Origin: Ectorhizobium quercum
Lineage (GTDB): Bacteria; Pseudomonadota; Alphaproteobacteria; Rhizobiales; Rhizobiaceae
Length of the DNA stretch: 64,000 nt
Reading direction: 5' to 3'
Assembly: GCF_026552795.1 (NCBI RefSeq)
Contig: NZ_JANFPI010000003.1
Location: forward strand, 62,001 to 126,000
Below the pieces are notes generated by a model. It made no database searches and was not told the DNA's origin. It saw only the letters and a list, made by a program, of their open reading frames with translations. Positions 27,558 through 36,649 of this stretch are shown piece by piece; positions within the stretch are counted from its first letter, which is position 1, and the number at the start of each line of letters is the position of its first letter. The translations under genes were made by a program, and so were the position numbers.

Positions 27558-28327
27558 CAGACGAAAGCCCTCCCGATGACCGGGGTCGACGGGGCGGCCA
27601 TGTCCCGCGCCTCGATGGGATCGGCCTCGAACCCCTCACGGCCGGCCTCGATGGCCAGTGCGAAGGCCCGCGCCATGCGGGCCGGGTCGCCCGATTTGGC
27701 GACGGCGGTATTGACGAGAACGGCGTCATAGCCCAGTTCCATCGCCGCCGCCGCATGCGACGGCGTTCCGATTCCGGCATCGACGATCAGCGGCACGTCG
27801 GGAAAGTGGGCGCGCATGGTTTTCAGCGCATAGGGATTGTTGAGGCCGCGGCCCGAGCCGATCGGCGCGCCCCAGGGCATCAGCACCCTGCATCCCGCCG
27901 CCAGCAGCCTGTCGGCAACGACGAGATCGTCGTTCATATAGGGAAACACCTCGAACCCCTCGTCGCTCAGGACGCGGGCGGCCTCCACCAGCCCGAACGG
28001 ATCGGGTTGCAGCGTATCGTGCTCGCCGATCACTTCCAGCTTGATCCAGTTGGTGGCGAACACCTCGCGCGCCATGCGGGCGGTGGTGATCGCCTCCCGG
28101 GCCGTATGACAGCCGGCGGTGTTGGGAAGAATGCGCGCGCCGAGATCCCTGATGAGTTCCCAGAAGTCCTGGCCCGCGCGGGCGCTGCCGCTTTCCCGGC
28201 GCAGCGAGACGGTGACGATCCCCGCGCCGGACGCTTTCACGCTTTCCGCGAGGATCGCCGGCGAGGGGTATTGCGCCGTGCCCAGCAGCAGGCGGCTTGC
28301 GAGCCTTTGGCCGTAAAGTTCGAGCAT
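27557..28327 (-). CDS. thiG: Thiazole synthase
   Basis: A 256-residue TIM-barrel enzyme that builds the thiazole phosphate from deoxyxylulose phosphate, dehydroglycine and sulfur carried on ThiS. The Schiff-base lysine lies in WIKLEVIGE (about residue 100), and [20 protein letters not shown] is the conserved C-terminal phosphate loop. It is two bases downstream of thiS and overlaps thiE. Confidence 0.97.
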   Translation of the reverse strand: MLELYGQRLASRLLLGTAQYPSPAILAESVKASGAGIVTVSLRRESGSARAGQDFWELIRDLGARILPNTAGCHTAREAITTARMAREVFATNWIKLEVIGEHDTLQPDPFGLVEAARVLSDEGFEVFPYMNDDLVVADRLLAAGCRVLMPWGAPIGSGRGLNNPYALKTMRAHFPDVPLIVDAGIGTPSHAAAAMELGYDAVLVNTAVAKSGDPARMARAFALAIEAGREGFEADPIEARDMAAPSTPVIGRAFV

Positions 28328-28329
28328 GG

Positions 28330-28527
28330 TCAGCCTCCCTGCATGGGGGCGAGAACCTCGATCTGGTCGCCCGGCTGGAGTGTCGTTTGCGGCCGCTCCT
28401 CGGCGGCCACGAATTCACCGTTCACGGCAGTGGCGACCACTGCATCGGCCAGGTCGATTTCGGCCAGCAGCGCGTCGAGCGCAGCTGCCGCGGTTTCGTG
28501 CGGGTCGCCGTTGAGGATCACTCTCAT
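28330..28527 (-). CDS. thiS: Sulfur carrier protein ThiS
   Basis: A 65-residue ubiquitin-like protein ending in the diagnostic Gly-Gly (MQGG at the C-terminus) that is adenylated by ThiF and thiocarboxylated. The segments [11 protein letters not shown] and [16 protein letters not shown] are typical. It overlaps thiO by 4 bases and lies two bases before thiG. Confidence 0.95.
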   Translation of the reverse strand: MRVILNGDPHETAAAALDALLAEIDLADAVVATAVNGEFVAAEERPQTTLQPGDQIEVLAPMQGG

Positions 28528-29516
28528 GCGGGCACCTCCATCAGTTCGGAAAGGGTTTCGGGTTGTTCGACGGCCTCCGCCACCATGCGGGCGAGCGCGG
28601 GCGAGAGCAGGAAGCCGTGACGATAAAGGCCGTTGGCATAAAGCGTCGAACCCCGCCGGATAAGGCGCGGCAGGTTGTCAGCGAAGGCGGGCCTGCGGTC
28701 GGCGGCGGTTTCGAGGATTTCGGCCTCCGCGAAGGCGGGATGCAGCGCATAGGCCGCATTGAGCAGTTCCAGCGTCGAGCGCACGCTGATGCCGCCTTTT
28801 TCGTCGCTTTCGATCATGGTCGCGCCAATCATGTGAACGCCGTCGCCGCGCGGAACGACATAAAGCGGAATCCGCGGATGCAGCAGACGGACGGGCCGGC
28901 TGAAGTGGATGTCGCGCGACCGCACCACGAGCATCTCCCCGCGCACGCCGCGCAGGCCGGCAACATCGCCGCGCGCCGCAAGACCGCGGCAATCGACCGT
29001 CATGTCCGCACCGGTCTCCACCGCACCGGCCTCCGTCCCGAGGTGAAAGACGGCGCCTTTCATGCGCAACCGTTCGGCAAGCCGTTTCAGGGCATGGCGG
29101 GGGTCGAGGTGGCCTTCGCCGGAGAAGAACAGCCCCTGTCGGAAACGGCCCTCCATATCCGGCTCGCACCCGGCGATCCCTTCGGCATCCAGCGTCTCGA
29201 AATGGCTCGTACGGCGGGCGAAACGGCGCAGTTCGGCGGCATCGCGGTCATGGGCGACGACCAGCGTGCCCTCGCGCACCACGCCGTCGATATGCCTGTC
29301 CCACCAGTCGAGCGCTTCCTGCCCCAGCCGGACGACGGGCTCTTCCGCGCTTTCGCCCTCGCACCAGGGCGCAAGCATGCCGCCCGCAAACCACGAGCAG
29401 GCATCCATGCCGATCTCCGGGCTGCGGGCGACGATCGTCACCGCATGGCCGCGGTCGGCAAGCTCGGTGGCAACCGCAAGCCCGGCCACGCCGGCGCCGA
29501 CAACGGTGATGCGCAT
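28524..29516 (-). CDS. thiO: Glycine oxidase ThiO
   Basis: A 330-residue FAD enzyme of the DAO family with GAGVAGLAVATELADRGH at the N-terminus, SWFAGGMLAPWCE, a central YVVPRGDGVHMIGATM and the C-terminal LYANGLYRHGFLLSPALARM. ThiO oxidises glycine to dehydroglycine (imino-acetate) for ThiG in aerobic bacteria. It is the first gene of the operon, with a strong GGAGG site 6-7 bases before the ATG, and it follows a TPP riboswitch. No thiC gene precedes it, unlike thiCOGE operons known in Rhizobium etli. Confidence 0.94.
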   Translation of the reverse strand: MRITVVGAGVAGLAVATELADRGHAVTIVARSPEIGMDACSWFAGGMLAPWCEGESAEEPVVRLGQEALDWWDRHIDGVVREGTLVVAHDRDAAELRRFARRTSHFETLDAEGIAGCEPDMEGRFRQGLFFSGEGHLDPRHALKRLAERLRMKGAVFHLGTEAGAVETGADMTVDCRGLAARGDVAGLRGVRGEMLVVRSRDIHFSRPVRLLHPRIPLYVVPRGDGVHMIGATMIESDEKGGISVRSTLELLNAAYALHPAFAEAEILETAADRRPAFADNLPRLIRRGSTLYANGLYRHGFLLSPALARMVAEAVEQPETLSELMEVPA

Positions 29517-29519
29517 GGC

Positions 29520-29588
29520 TCAGCCTCCTTGCGAAAGCAGGAGGGCGGATGGGGTGAACGGGCGGGTTTCGTATCGATGGTTCGTCAT
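29520..29588 (-). CDS. Possible 22-residue leader peptide before thiO
   Basis: Between the TPP riboswitch and thiO an ATG at 29588, preceded by AAGAGAGACGAC, opens a frame MTNHRYETRPFTPSALLLSQGG that ends at 29520. Its stop codon lies three bases upstream of the thiO start, and the thiO ribosome site is part of its last codons. Translating it would pass ribosomes through the thiO initiation region. It may be chance; composition alone cannot prove it. Confidence 0.35.
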   Translation of the reverse strand: MTNHRYETRPFTPSALLLSQGG

Positions 29589-29695
29589 GTCGTCTCTCTT
29601 TCCGAACGGAAATCGAAACGTCGCGAACGGGGGGAAGGCGAGGGGGCCTTCACGGGCCGGAACACGCTGGCGTGTCCCTTTCACAACGTACCAGA

Positions 29696-29781
29696 TTCCG
29701 TTTCCTACGCAGGTATTACCCGGTTCAGGTTCAATGGGTTGACGCGCACGCATCTCTCAGCCGGAAGGCACCCCAACGAAA
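29696..29781 (-). promoter_or_regulatory. TPP riboswitch (THI element) controlling thiOSGEF
   Basis: On the minus strand the conserved THI-box parts occur in order: GGGGTGCC, GGCTGAGAGATG, ACCCATTGAACCTGAACCGGGT, AATACCTGCGTAGGAA. The outer stem pairs TTTCGTT (5' end at 29781) with AACGGAA (3' end at 29696), with one G-U pair. TPP binding should lower expression of thiO and its downstream genes. The 179-base interval to thiO holds the expression platform, probably acting on the ribosome site, since I saw no terminator there. Confidence 0.95.
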
Positions 29782-29795
29782 TGGTCGCTTAAAGG

Positions 29796-29823
29796 CTTAG
29801 ACCCTTTGGGCAGGGCCGGTCAA
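29796..29823 (-). promoter_or_regulatory. Promoter for the thiamine operon
   Basis: On the minus strand TTGACC (29818-29823) and TCTAAG (29796-29801) are 16 bases apart. Transcription would begin a few bases later, just before the 5' arm of the TPP riboswitch stem, which supports the assignment. Confidence 0.55.
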
Positions 29824-29873
29824 GGGCGGGGAGGGGAGAGTTGATCGCCCCGCCGGGCTTTACGGCGACGGCG

Positions 29874-30638
29874 TCACGCCTTGAAGCCGAACCACTTGTA
29901 GGGCAGGGCCTCGGTCATCAGCGTGAGGCACCGTTGCGATTCCTCGTCCGAAACGCTGTTGGCGAGCGCCAGAAGCGAAACGGCAGTCTCGCCGTAGCGG
30001 TTGTCGCCGGGAGCGGCCGCCAGGCACAGCGTCCACACCTCGTGGCCGGCCGCCTTTCGCGTGCCGATCACATGGCCCTTGTCCAGAAACATCTCGATCT
30101 CCGCGCGGATCGTGTCCTGTTCGACCTGCCATTGCTCGTAATGCGGCGCGTTGATCTCGATGATGCGCTCCCGCGATTCCTTGTCCATCCGCGCCATCAT
30201 GCATACGCCGGCATGGCCGACGCCGAGCGGCAGACGTCCGCCGACGCCCGAAAGCAGCGGCTGGACCGGCGAGGCGCCGAGCTGAAAATCGAGGCAGACG
30301 GATTCGAAGCCCGAGCGCGCCATCAGGAAGCTGGAAATGCCGGTTCCCGCCGTGATCGAAATCAGCGCCGGCCGGAACAGATCGATCAGATCGCCGATGC
30401 CGGGCATGCGCTGTGCCAGCGCATAGATCGCGCTTCCGAGCCTGTAATTGCCGCGCCGGCCGCTCTGCTCGACAAAACCGTAATGGGCAAGGCCCGTCAG
30501 CGCCCGGTGCACGGCGGATTTGGCGTCGCCGATCGCCTCGGCGATGTCCGCAAGGCTCATGCCGCCCATGCCGGCATTGCCGAGCGCCAGAAGGATTTCC
30601 GCGCCGCGTTCGACATTGCTGGACGATTGTCTTGCCAT
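29874..30638 (-). CDS. IclR-family transcriptional regulator
   Basis: A 254-residue regulator. The N-terminal winged helix (about residues 8-65) reads VERGAEILLALGNAGMGGMSLADIAEAIGDAKSAVHRALTGL, followed by a GAF-like effector domain with the family's LPLGVGHAGVCMMA loop. It lies on the same strand downstream of hyuAB but beyond their terminator, so it has its own promoter between 30639 and 30763. It most likely controls hyuAB or the divergent peptide-type importer. The start at 30638 was chosen because the helix-turn-helix begins soon after; the upstream frame to 30725 is not protein-like. Confidence 0.88.
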   Translation of the reverse strand: MARQSSSNVERGAEILLALGNAGMGGMSLADIAEAIGDAKSAVHRALTGLAHYGFVEQSGRRGNYRLGSAIYALAQRMPGIGDLIDLFRPALISITAGTGISSFLMARSGFESVCLDFQLGASPVQPLLSGVGGRLPLGVGHAGVCMMARMDKESRERIIEINAPHYEQWQVEQDTIRAEIEMFLDKGHVIGTRKAAGHEVWTLCLAAAPGDNRYGETAVSLLALANSVSDEESQRCLTLMTEALPYKWFGFKA

Positions 30639-30763
30639 GCTGCCCCCGTCGCCTGCGGTGAAACGCGGCATCCGAATTAATCCGATAATCGGAACCGCAT
30701 TACGCAAGGCAGGTCCCACCGTCAAGAGGCCGTCACCGTCCGGCTCGCCCTGCGGACATACCC

Positions 30764-30801
30764 AAAAAAGGCCCGGCTTCCGTCATGCCGGAAACCGGGC
30801 C
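30764..30801 (-). terminator. Rho-independent terminator of the hyuAB operon
   Basis: On the minus strand GGCCCGGTTTCCGG pairs with CGGAAGCCGGGCC around a short loop and is followed by TTTTTTGGG. It starts ten bases after the hyuB stop. This is one of the clearest terminators in the window. Confidence 0.88.
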
Positions 30802-30811
30802 AGCTGGGGAA

Positions 30812-32464
30812 TCAGGCACCGTAGACGGTTTTCGCCGCCTCGGCGGAAATACGCCCGTCGCGGATGTCTGCGGCAATGGCGGCCGGGTCGCGGTCCGCCG
30901 GCTTGCCGTAGCCACCCGCTCCGGGGGTGACGATTTCGAGAATATCGCCCTTGAAGATATCGCCGGCACCGTTCGCCAGCCGCTCGGGCGCACCGACAAT
31001 GACGAAGGAACCGCGACCGCCCGGCAGGCCGCCGTCCAGCCCCCAGGGACGGGAGACGAAGCGCGAACCGCCGATGGAGACGCGGCAATCGGCCTCGGCG
31101 CGATAGACGCGGCGAAGCCCCATGCCGCCACGGAACCGTCCCGCCCCGCCGGAGCCGTCGACCAGCTCGTAGGCGATCAGCGTCAGCGGATATTCGGTTT
31201 CGAGCGATTCCAGCGGCAGGTTGGAGGTATTGGTCATATGCACATGCACGCCATCCAGCCCGTCCTTATTATATCGTGCGCCGAAACCGCCGCCGATGGT
31301 TTCGAGATAGACCCACAAGCCTCCGTCGGCCCGCGCGCCGGAGAAGCTGGCGACCGCCACCGAACCGTTGCTGGCCGCGGTGACGCGATGCGGCACGACC
31401 TGCGCCAGCGCGCCGTGGATCAGATCGACCACCCGCTGGCAGGCGGCGATGCGCCCGTCGACGGCGGCCGGATGGGCGCAATTCAGCAGCGTGCCCTTTT
31501 CCGCCGTCACATGGATCGGCCGGGCGAGACCGGCATTCGGCAGCACGGTCGGATCGACCACGGTCTTCACCGCATAGTAGACGGTGGACAGCAGCGCCGT
31601 ATAGACGACGTTGAGGCCGGCGCGGACCTGTGGCGGACTGACGAAGTCCAGCGCCATCTCGTCGCCGCGCACGGTGATGGTGACAGAGAATTCCAGCTCC
31701 TGCGCCAGCGATTCCGCATCGAACAGGTCGGTGAAGGAATAGGTGCCATCCGGAATGGAGGCGATGCCGGCGCGCATCTTGCGCTCGGCATAGCCCATCA
31801 GCTCGCGGCCGGCGGCGAGAACCGTGTCGGTCGAATACTTGTCGCACAGTTCCTTGAGCCGGGTGACGCCGAGGCGGTTCGCCGCCATCTGGGCACGCAG
31901 GTCGGACAGGCGCTCATGCGGCACCTGGCAATTGAGCAGGAACAGCTTCTGGATATCCTCCTGGAGAATGCCCTTGCGGTAGAGCCTGACGGGCGGAATG
32001 CGCAGGCCCTCCTGATAGATATGGGCATGGCCGCGGTCGGCGAAGTCGGAATGGTGGGCGGTGTTGATCGCCCAGGCGATCAGCCGCCCGTCATGGAAGA
32101 TCGGCTCGGCCAGAACGATGTCCGGCAGGTGGGTGCCGCCGCCCTCATAGGCGTCGTTGCCGATGAAGACGTCGCCCGCCGCGATGCTTTCGGCCCCCAC
32201 ATGTTCCAGTATATAAGGAATGAAGCCGATGAAGGAGCCGAGGTGCATCGGGATGTGCTCGGCCTGGCAGAGCATCGAGCCCGTGGCGTCGAACAGCGCC
32301 GTCGAGCAGTCGCGGCGCTCCTTGATGTTGGTGGAGTAGCTGGCGCGGACGAGTGCCTCGCCCATCTCCTCGACGGTGGAGGCGAAAGCGCTGCCGATGA
32401 CCTCGACCGTGATCGGGTTGAGCGCCACGGCGGGGCCGGGTGCGATTGCGGCGTTGGTCATCAC
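30812..32464 (-). CDS. hyuB: Hydantoinase B / 5-oxoprolinase B-type subunit
   Basis: A 550-residue protein of the HyuB family. Recognisable segments are NPITVEVIGSAFASTVEEMGEALVRASYS near the N-terminus, a metal and substrate region with HIPMHLGSF, GDVFIGNDAYEGGGTHLPDIVL and NTAHHSDFADRG, and the C-terminal GGAGRFRGGMGLRRVYR. With HyuA it forms ATP-dependent hydrolases that open cyclic amides such as hydantoins or 5-oxoproline. The substrate cannot be read from sequence. It overlaps hyuA by 4 bases and is followed by a strong terminator. Confidence 0.93.
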   Translation of the reverse strand: MMTNAAIAPGPAVALNPITVEVIGSAFASTVEEMGEALVRASYSTNIKERRDCSTALFDATGSMLCQAEHIPMHLGSFIGFIPYILEHVGAESIAAGDVFIGNDAYEGGGTHLPDIVLAEPIFHDGRLIAWAINTAHHSDFADRGHAHIYQEGLRIPPVRLYRKGILQEDIQKLFLLNCQVPHERLSDLRAQMAANRLGVTRLKELCDKYSTDTVLAAGRELMGYAERKMRAGIASIPDGTYSFTDLFDAESLAQELEFSVTITVRGDEMALDFVSPPQVRAGLNVVYTALLSTVYYAVKTVVDPTVLPNAGLARPIHVTAEKGTLLNCAHPAAVDGRIAACQRVVDLIHGALAQVVPHRVTAASNGSVAVASFSGARADGGLWVYLETIGGGFGARYNKDGLDGVHVHMTNTSNLPLESLETEYPLTLIAYELVDGSGGAGRFRGGMGLRRVYRAEADCRVSIGGSRFVSRPWGLDGGLPGGRGSFVIVGAPERLANGAGDIFKGDILEIVTPGAGGYGKPADRDPAAIAADIRDGRISAEAAKTVYGA

Positions 32465-34512
32465 TTTTCCTCCACGATGAGGTTGAGATAGGCATCAACC
32501 GTCGCGACATGACCGGGCGGCAGAACGGTGGTCGAATCCATCTGGTCGATGATGGCCGGGCCGGCGACGACATTGCCCGGCTTTAGCAGATCGCGGTCAT
32601 AGAGCGTCGCCGGGGTGAAGCCGCCGGCTTCCGCCATCCAGACATCGCGCTTGCCGGAGATGGCGGCGGACGAATCCTCGCCCTCGATTTCGCGCGCCTT
32701 GAAAGCGGCCTTTTCCACCACGCCGCTCGCCGTCAGGCGATAGGTGACGAGCTGCACCGGCTCGCCCTCGGCGATGAAGCCGTAGAGCTGGCGGTGCGCC
32801 TGTTCGAAGCTTTCCTTGACCACGCGGAAAGTTTCTTCCGTGACCGGGCCATCCGGCAGGGCGACGGCGATCTCGTAGTTCTGGCCGGCATAGCGGCAAT
32901 CGACCGTGCGGGCCGTGACACGGGCCCCCGGTGCGATCTTCTCGCGCTCGAACCACACCGCCGCCTGTTCTTCCAGACCGGCATAGAGTACCGCGATGGT
33001 TTCCGGCGACACCTGATCGAGCCGGTGCAGCACGGTGGCGGAGAAATCGGTGCGCAGGTCGGTCATCAGCAGACCCAGCGCGCAGAGCACGCCCGGCGTC
33101 TTCGGCACGATGATGCGCTTCATGCCGAGTTCACGGGCAAGCCGCACGGCATGGACCGGGCCGGCGCCGCCGAAGGCGACGAGTGCGTAGTCGCGCGGGT
33201 CGTGGCCGCGCTGCACGGAAATCACCCGGATCGCCTTGGCCATGTTGGCGGTGACGATGTCGAGAATGCCGTTCGCGGTTTCCAGAACGCCCATGCCGAG
33301 CCTTTCGGCCAGCCGCTCCACCGCCTTGACGGACAGCGAACGGTCGATCTTCATGCGGCCGTTGAGCAGGTATTCCGGGTTCTGGGTCTGGAGCACGACA
33401 TTGGCGTCGGTCACGGTCGGCTCCCCGTTGCCGAGGCCGTAGCAGGCCGGGCCGGGATTGGCGCCGGCCGAGCGCGGGCCGACCTTCAGGTGATTGCCCG
33501 AGTCGATATAGGCGATGGAGCCGCCGCCCGCACCGACCGTGTGGATATCGAGCATCGGCGCCTTGATCGGATAGCCATGCACGACCGATTCCGAAACAAC
33601 GCGGCACTGGCCCTCGGCGAGCAGCGCGACGTCGGAGCTGGTGCCGCCCATGTCGAAGGTGATGAGGTTGTCGATGCCGGTCATGCGGCCGACCGCCTGC
33701 GCCGCGACGACGCCGGTGGAAGGGCCGGACAGCACGGTGCGCACCGGCATTTCCGCCGCCGCGTCGAAGCCGATCACCCCGCCGTTCGACTGGGTGAGCT
33801 GCGGCGCGACCGTGATGCCGAGATCGGTGAGCTTGGCCGAGAGCGCCTTGACATAGCCCTGCATGACCGGGCCGAGATAGGCGTTGACGACCGTGGTGGA
33901 AAGCCGTTCGAACTCGCGGAACTCCGGCGCGATGCGGTGCGACAGCGAATGGAAGGCTTCCGGGAATTCCTCTTCGAGGATGCGGGCGGCGATCTTCTCG
34001 TGCTCGGCGTGCATGAAGGAATAAAGGAAGCTGACCGCGACGGCCTTGACGCCCTCGGCCTTCAGCGCCCGCACCGCCTGCCGCAGCGCGTCCTCGTCCA
34101 GCGGCGTCTCCACCGTGCCGTTGGCGAGAACCCGCTCGTCCACGCCGAAACGCAGGTGGCGTTCCACCAGAAGCTCCGGCTTGTCGGCCTGAAGATCGTA
34201 GAGATCGGGGCGCTTCTGGCGGCCGATTTCGAGCAGGTCGCGGAAACCGCCGGTGGTCAGAAGCCCGGTCTTCACGCCGCGGCCCTGGATGAGCGCGTTG
34301 GTGGCGACCGTGGTGCCGTGGCCGACATAGGAAACCGCATCCGCCGTCGTGCCGACCCGCTCGATACCGTCGGCCACGCCCTGCGTGATGCCGCGCGACG
34401 GATCGTCGGGAGTCGAGGAAACCTTCCAGATCACGACCTCGCCGGTTTCATCCTCGAACAGGCAAACGTCGGTGAATGTGCCACCGGAATCCACGCCAAT
34501 CCGCCATGCCAT
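32461..34512 (-). CDS. hyuA: Hydantoinase A / 5-oxoprolinase A-type subunit
   Basis: A 683-residue protein with the Hydant_A_N start WRIGVDSGGTFTDVCLFED, which is the ATP-phosphate loop of this actin-like fold. The core follows, with GPSTGVVAAQAVGRMTG, TFDMGGTSSDVALLAEG and GAGGGSIAYID, and the C-terminal half carries YALVAFGGAGPVHAVRLARELGM. It is about the usual size for HyuA. The subunit phosphorylates the cyclic amide so that the B subunit can open it. It is the first gene of hyuAB, divergent from the peptide-type importer across a long AT-rich control region. Confidence 0.94.
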   Translation of the reverse strand: MAWRIGVDSGGTFTDVCLFEDETGEVVIWKVSSTPDDPSRGITQGVADGIERVGTTADAVSYVGHGTTVATNALIQGRGVKTGLLTTGGFRDLLEIGRQKRPDLYDLQADKPELLVERHLRFGVDERVLANGTVETPLDEDALRQAVRALKAEGVKAVAVSFLYSFMHAEHEKIAARILEEEFPEAFHSLSHRIAPEFREFERLSTTVVNAYLGPVMQGYVKALSAKLTDLGITVAPQLTQSNGGVIGFDAAAEMPVRTVLSGPSTGVVAAQAVGRMTGIDNLITFDMGGTSSDVALLAEGQCRVVSESVVHGYPIKAPMLDIHTVGAGGGSIAYIDSGNHLKVGPRSAGANPGPACYGLGNGEPTVTDANVVLQTQNPEYLLNGRMKIDRSLSVKAVERLAERLGMGVLETANGILDIVTANMAKAIRVISVQRGHDPRDYALVAFGGAGPVHAVRLARELGMKRIIVPKTPGVLCALGLLMTDLRTDFSATVLHRLDQVSPETIAVLYAGLEEQAAVWFEREKIAPGARVTARTVDCRYAGQNYEIAVALPDGPVTEETFRVVKESFEQAHRQLYGFIAEGEPVQLVTYRLTASGVVEKAAFKAREIEGEDSSAAISGKRDVWMAEAGGFTPATLYDRDLLKPGNVVAGPAIIDQMDSTTVLPPGHVATVDAYLNLIVEEK

Positions 34513-34986
34513 GACAGTTCCTTCCTAATCGATCTCGTTCGGGGAAGCGCAGCCGGCCGGAGGGGCAGCGCCACCTGATGCACAGGGCCGGCCCGCGGGA
34601 AAGCATCGCTTGCCGCTACGGGAACACGGCGGCCGGTCAATCCCGGCTGCTGGACGGACTGTATGACCGGCTTTGTCGGACTGTCAATCACAATTCCAAT
34701 ATTACGATCAAATTACATTTGATATTCTATTTATAAGAATAAAACAGCAAAAAGACGCAAATTTCCGCGAAATCGCTCATTTATTCCTATATTTGAAATT
34801 AAAATATTTCAATGGATCAATTAATGGAATTTTTCTTGACACCTGGAAAAAGCGCTCATTATTGTTTCGTGAGCGACGGGACAGCCCGTGCCCTTGCGAG
34901 GTGACGAAATCGTCTTCCGCAGCCGGCACGCCGGATCGTCCCTGCCGGCTGGCAAGCATGTATCAACACATAATGGGGAACAAACC
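34513..34986. promoter_or_regulatory. AT-rich divergent control region between hyuA and the peptide-type importer
   Basis: The middle of this 474-base gap (about 34680-34870) is strikingly AT-rich against its GC-rich flanks. It holds three inverted repeats: ATCAAAT-tac-ATTTGAT (34707-34723), TATTCT-atttata-AGAATA (34723-34741) and TTGAAAT-taaaat-ATTTCAA (34793-34812). A promoter TTGACA (34836-34841), 17 bases, then TTATTG (34859-34864) faces the importer genes. The inverted repeats look like operators for the local IclR or DeoR regulators. No gene is present. Confidence 0.6.
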
Positions 34987-36516
34987 ATGATACTCGATCG
35001 CCGTACCCTTCTGAAACTGACTGCCGCCTCCGGCGCAGCGCTGGCGATGGGCGCGCGCGCTTCCTTCGCCCAGGCCCCGGCCGACACGCTGCGCATCGGG
35101 CTTTCCACCTACCCGCCGCACCTCAGGCCGTGGGTGAATGTCGGCTATGCCGGCCAGCTCGTCTCCTCCCTCATCAACCGCTCGCTGATGACCTACACGC
35201 CGGAAGGCGAACTTGTCGGCGAACTGGCCGAAAGCTTCGAGCGCGACGGCGATCTCGCCTGGGTCGTCAAGCTGAAGGACGCGAAGTTCTCCAACGACGC
35301 CCCCGTCACCGCCGCCGATGTCGAATGGAACATCGAGACAATCAAGGCCGAGGGCTCCGGCGCCTATACCCGCGACGCCATGCTGGAAGTCGAGAAGGTC
35401 GAGATCGTCGACGAGAAAACCCTCAAGCTTCTCACCAAATCGGCGAATGCTGCGTTGCCGGCGCTCTTCGCCAACCCCTTCCTGCCGATCGTCGCCAGGG
35501 ATTCGACCGCCACGCAGGATCATGGCATCGGCGCCGGGCCGTTCACGCTCGCCAATGCCGAACGCGGCGTCGCGCTCGATTTCGAAGCCTCGCCCCACTA
35601 TTTCAAGGAGGGTCTTCCGACATTCGCCAAGGTGCGCGTCGTCGCCTATGCCGACGAGAACCTGCGCGTGGCGGCGATCACCGCCGGCGATGTCGACGTG
35701 ATCGACTACGTGCCGTGGAGCGCGATGGACCAGCTCGACCAGGATGCGAACGTGGCGCTCGAAACCGTCGCCAGCGGCGCCTTCATGTTCCTGTCCTTCA
35801 ACGGGTCCGGCGCCTTCAAGGATCATCGCCTGCGCCGTGCGGTCTCGCTCGCCATCCGCCGCGAGGAGATCGTCAACGGTGTGTTCTTCGGCCGCGGCGC
35901 GCCGCTCGAAGGCGTTCCCCGCTCCGCGGCGACGCCCTATTACGACGCCGATCTCGCCAAGGGCCAGACCTACGATCCGGACCGCGCCAAGGCGCTGATC
36001 CAGGAAGCCGGGGCCGAGGGCGTGACCGTCAACCTGCTTTCGACCGCCCAGTACGGCATGCACCGCGACACCGCCGTCATCGTCCAGGGCCATCTCGCCG
36101 AAGTCGGCATCAACGTGACGCTGACCATGCCCGACTGGTCGACGCGCGTGACGATGGGCAATCGCGGCCAGGGCGATTTCGCCGTGCAGGGGCTCGGCCT
36201 CGACACGTTCGACCCGGATGCGGTCAGCGCCCTCATCGACCCGACGCTTTCGCCGTCCTTCTTCCGCTCGCGCGGCTTCGAGGTGCCTGGCCTGACGGAG
36301 CTGATCGCCAGGGGGCGCGCCGAGTTCGACCTCGAAAAGCGCAAGGCGATCTATACCGAGATCGACAAGCTCGTCATCGAATACACTCCCTTCTGCGGCC
36401 TGTCCTATCGCGCCACCGGCTTTGCCCGGCTCCAGCGCGTCGGCAACTTCCGCATGCTTCCGGATCAGATCTCACCCTTTTCTGGACGCCTTTTCGACGA
36501 ACTGTCGCTGTCGTAA
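34987..36516 (+). CDS. Peptide/opine-type ABC transporter binding protein with Tat signal
   Basis: A 509-residue family 5 solute-binding protein. The N-terminus MILDRRTLLKLTAASGAALAM with a following Ala-rich cleavage region fits a twin-arginine signal, so the protein is probably folded before export. The mature part has PADTLRIGLSTYPPHLRPWVN, the DppA-like LVGELAESFERDGDLAWVVKLKDAKFSNDAPVTAADV (in segments) and the closing LVIEYTPFCGLSYR. Family members bind peptides, opines, nickel or glycosides. The start follows TAATGGGGAACAAACC. A hairpin lies between it and the permease genes. Confidence 0.9.
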   Translation: MILDRRTLLKLTAASGAALAMGARASFAQAPADTLRIGLSTYPPHLRPWVNVGYAGQLVSSLINRSLMTYTPEGELVGELAESFERDGDLAWVVKLKDAKFSNDAPVTAADVEWNIETIKAEGSGAYTRDAMLEVEKVEIVDEKTLKLLTKSANAALPALFANPFLPIVARDSTATQDHGIGAGPFTLANAERGVALDFEASPHYFKEGLPTFAKVRVVAYADENLRVAAITAGDVDVIDYVPWSAMDQLDQDANVALETVASGAFMFLSFNGSGAFKDHRLRRAVSLAIRREEIVNGVFFGRGAPLEGVPRSAATPYYDADLAKGQTYDPDRAKALIQEAGAEGVTVNLLSTAQYGMHRDTAVIVQGHLAEVGINVTLTMPDWSTRVTMGNRGQGDFAVQGLGLDTFDPDAVSALIDPTLSPSFFRSRGFEVPGLTELIARGRAEFDLEKRKAIYTEIDKLVIEYTPFCGLSYRATGFARLQRVGNFRMLPDQISPFSGRLFDELSLS

Positions 36517-36527
36517 CATCTGGAATT

Positions 36528-36560
36528 CACCCGGGTGGCAACCACACCGCCGCCCGGGTG
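36528..36560 (+). other. Intercistronic hairpins between binding-protein and permease genes
   Basis: CACCCGGG (36528-36535) pairs with CCCGGGTG (36553-36560). A second, smaller stem CTGAAAG/CTTTCAG lies at 36591-36611. Neither is followed by a clear U-tract, so partial termination or mRNA stabilisation is more likely than a full stop. Confidence 0.45.
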
Positions 36561-36649
36561 CCCGTTTCTCGTCTTCCATGCGGAAGAGGCCTGAAAGGCG
36601 CTTGCTTTCAGGTTGACGATGCATGGCCGGCCGCCGGAGGGCTGTCTTC

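Noticed and set aside
29520..29753. 77-codon minus-strand frame across the TPP riboswitch
   Set aside because: Its upstream half runs through the riboswitch itself; only the last 22 codons have a plausible start, listed separately as a possible leader peptide.
34681..34870. AT-rich segment as a mobile-element boundary or attachment site
   Set aside because: No integrase, transposase, tRNA gene or flanking direct repeat was seen; the position between divergent genes fits a control region better.
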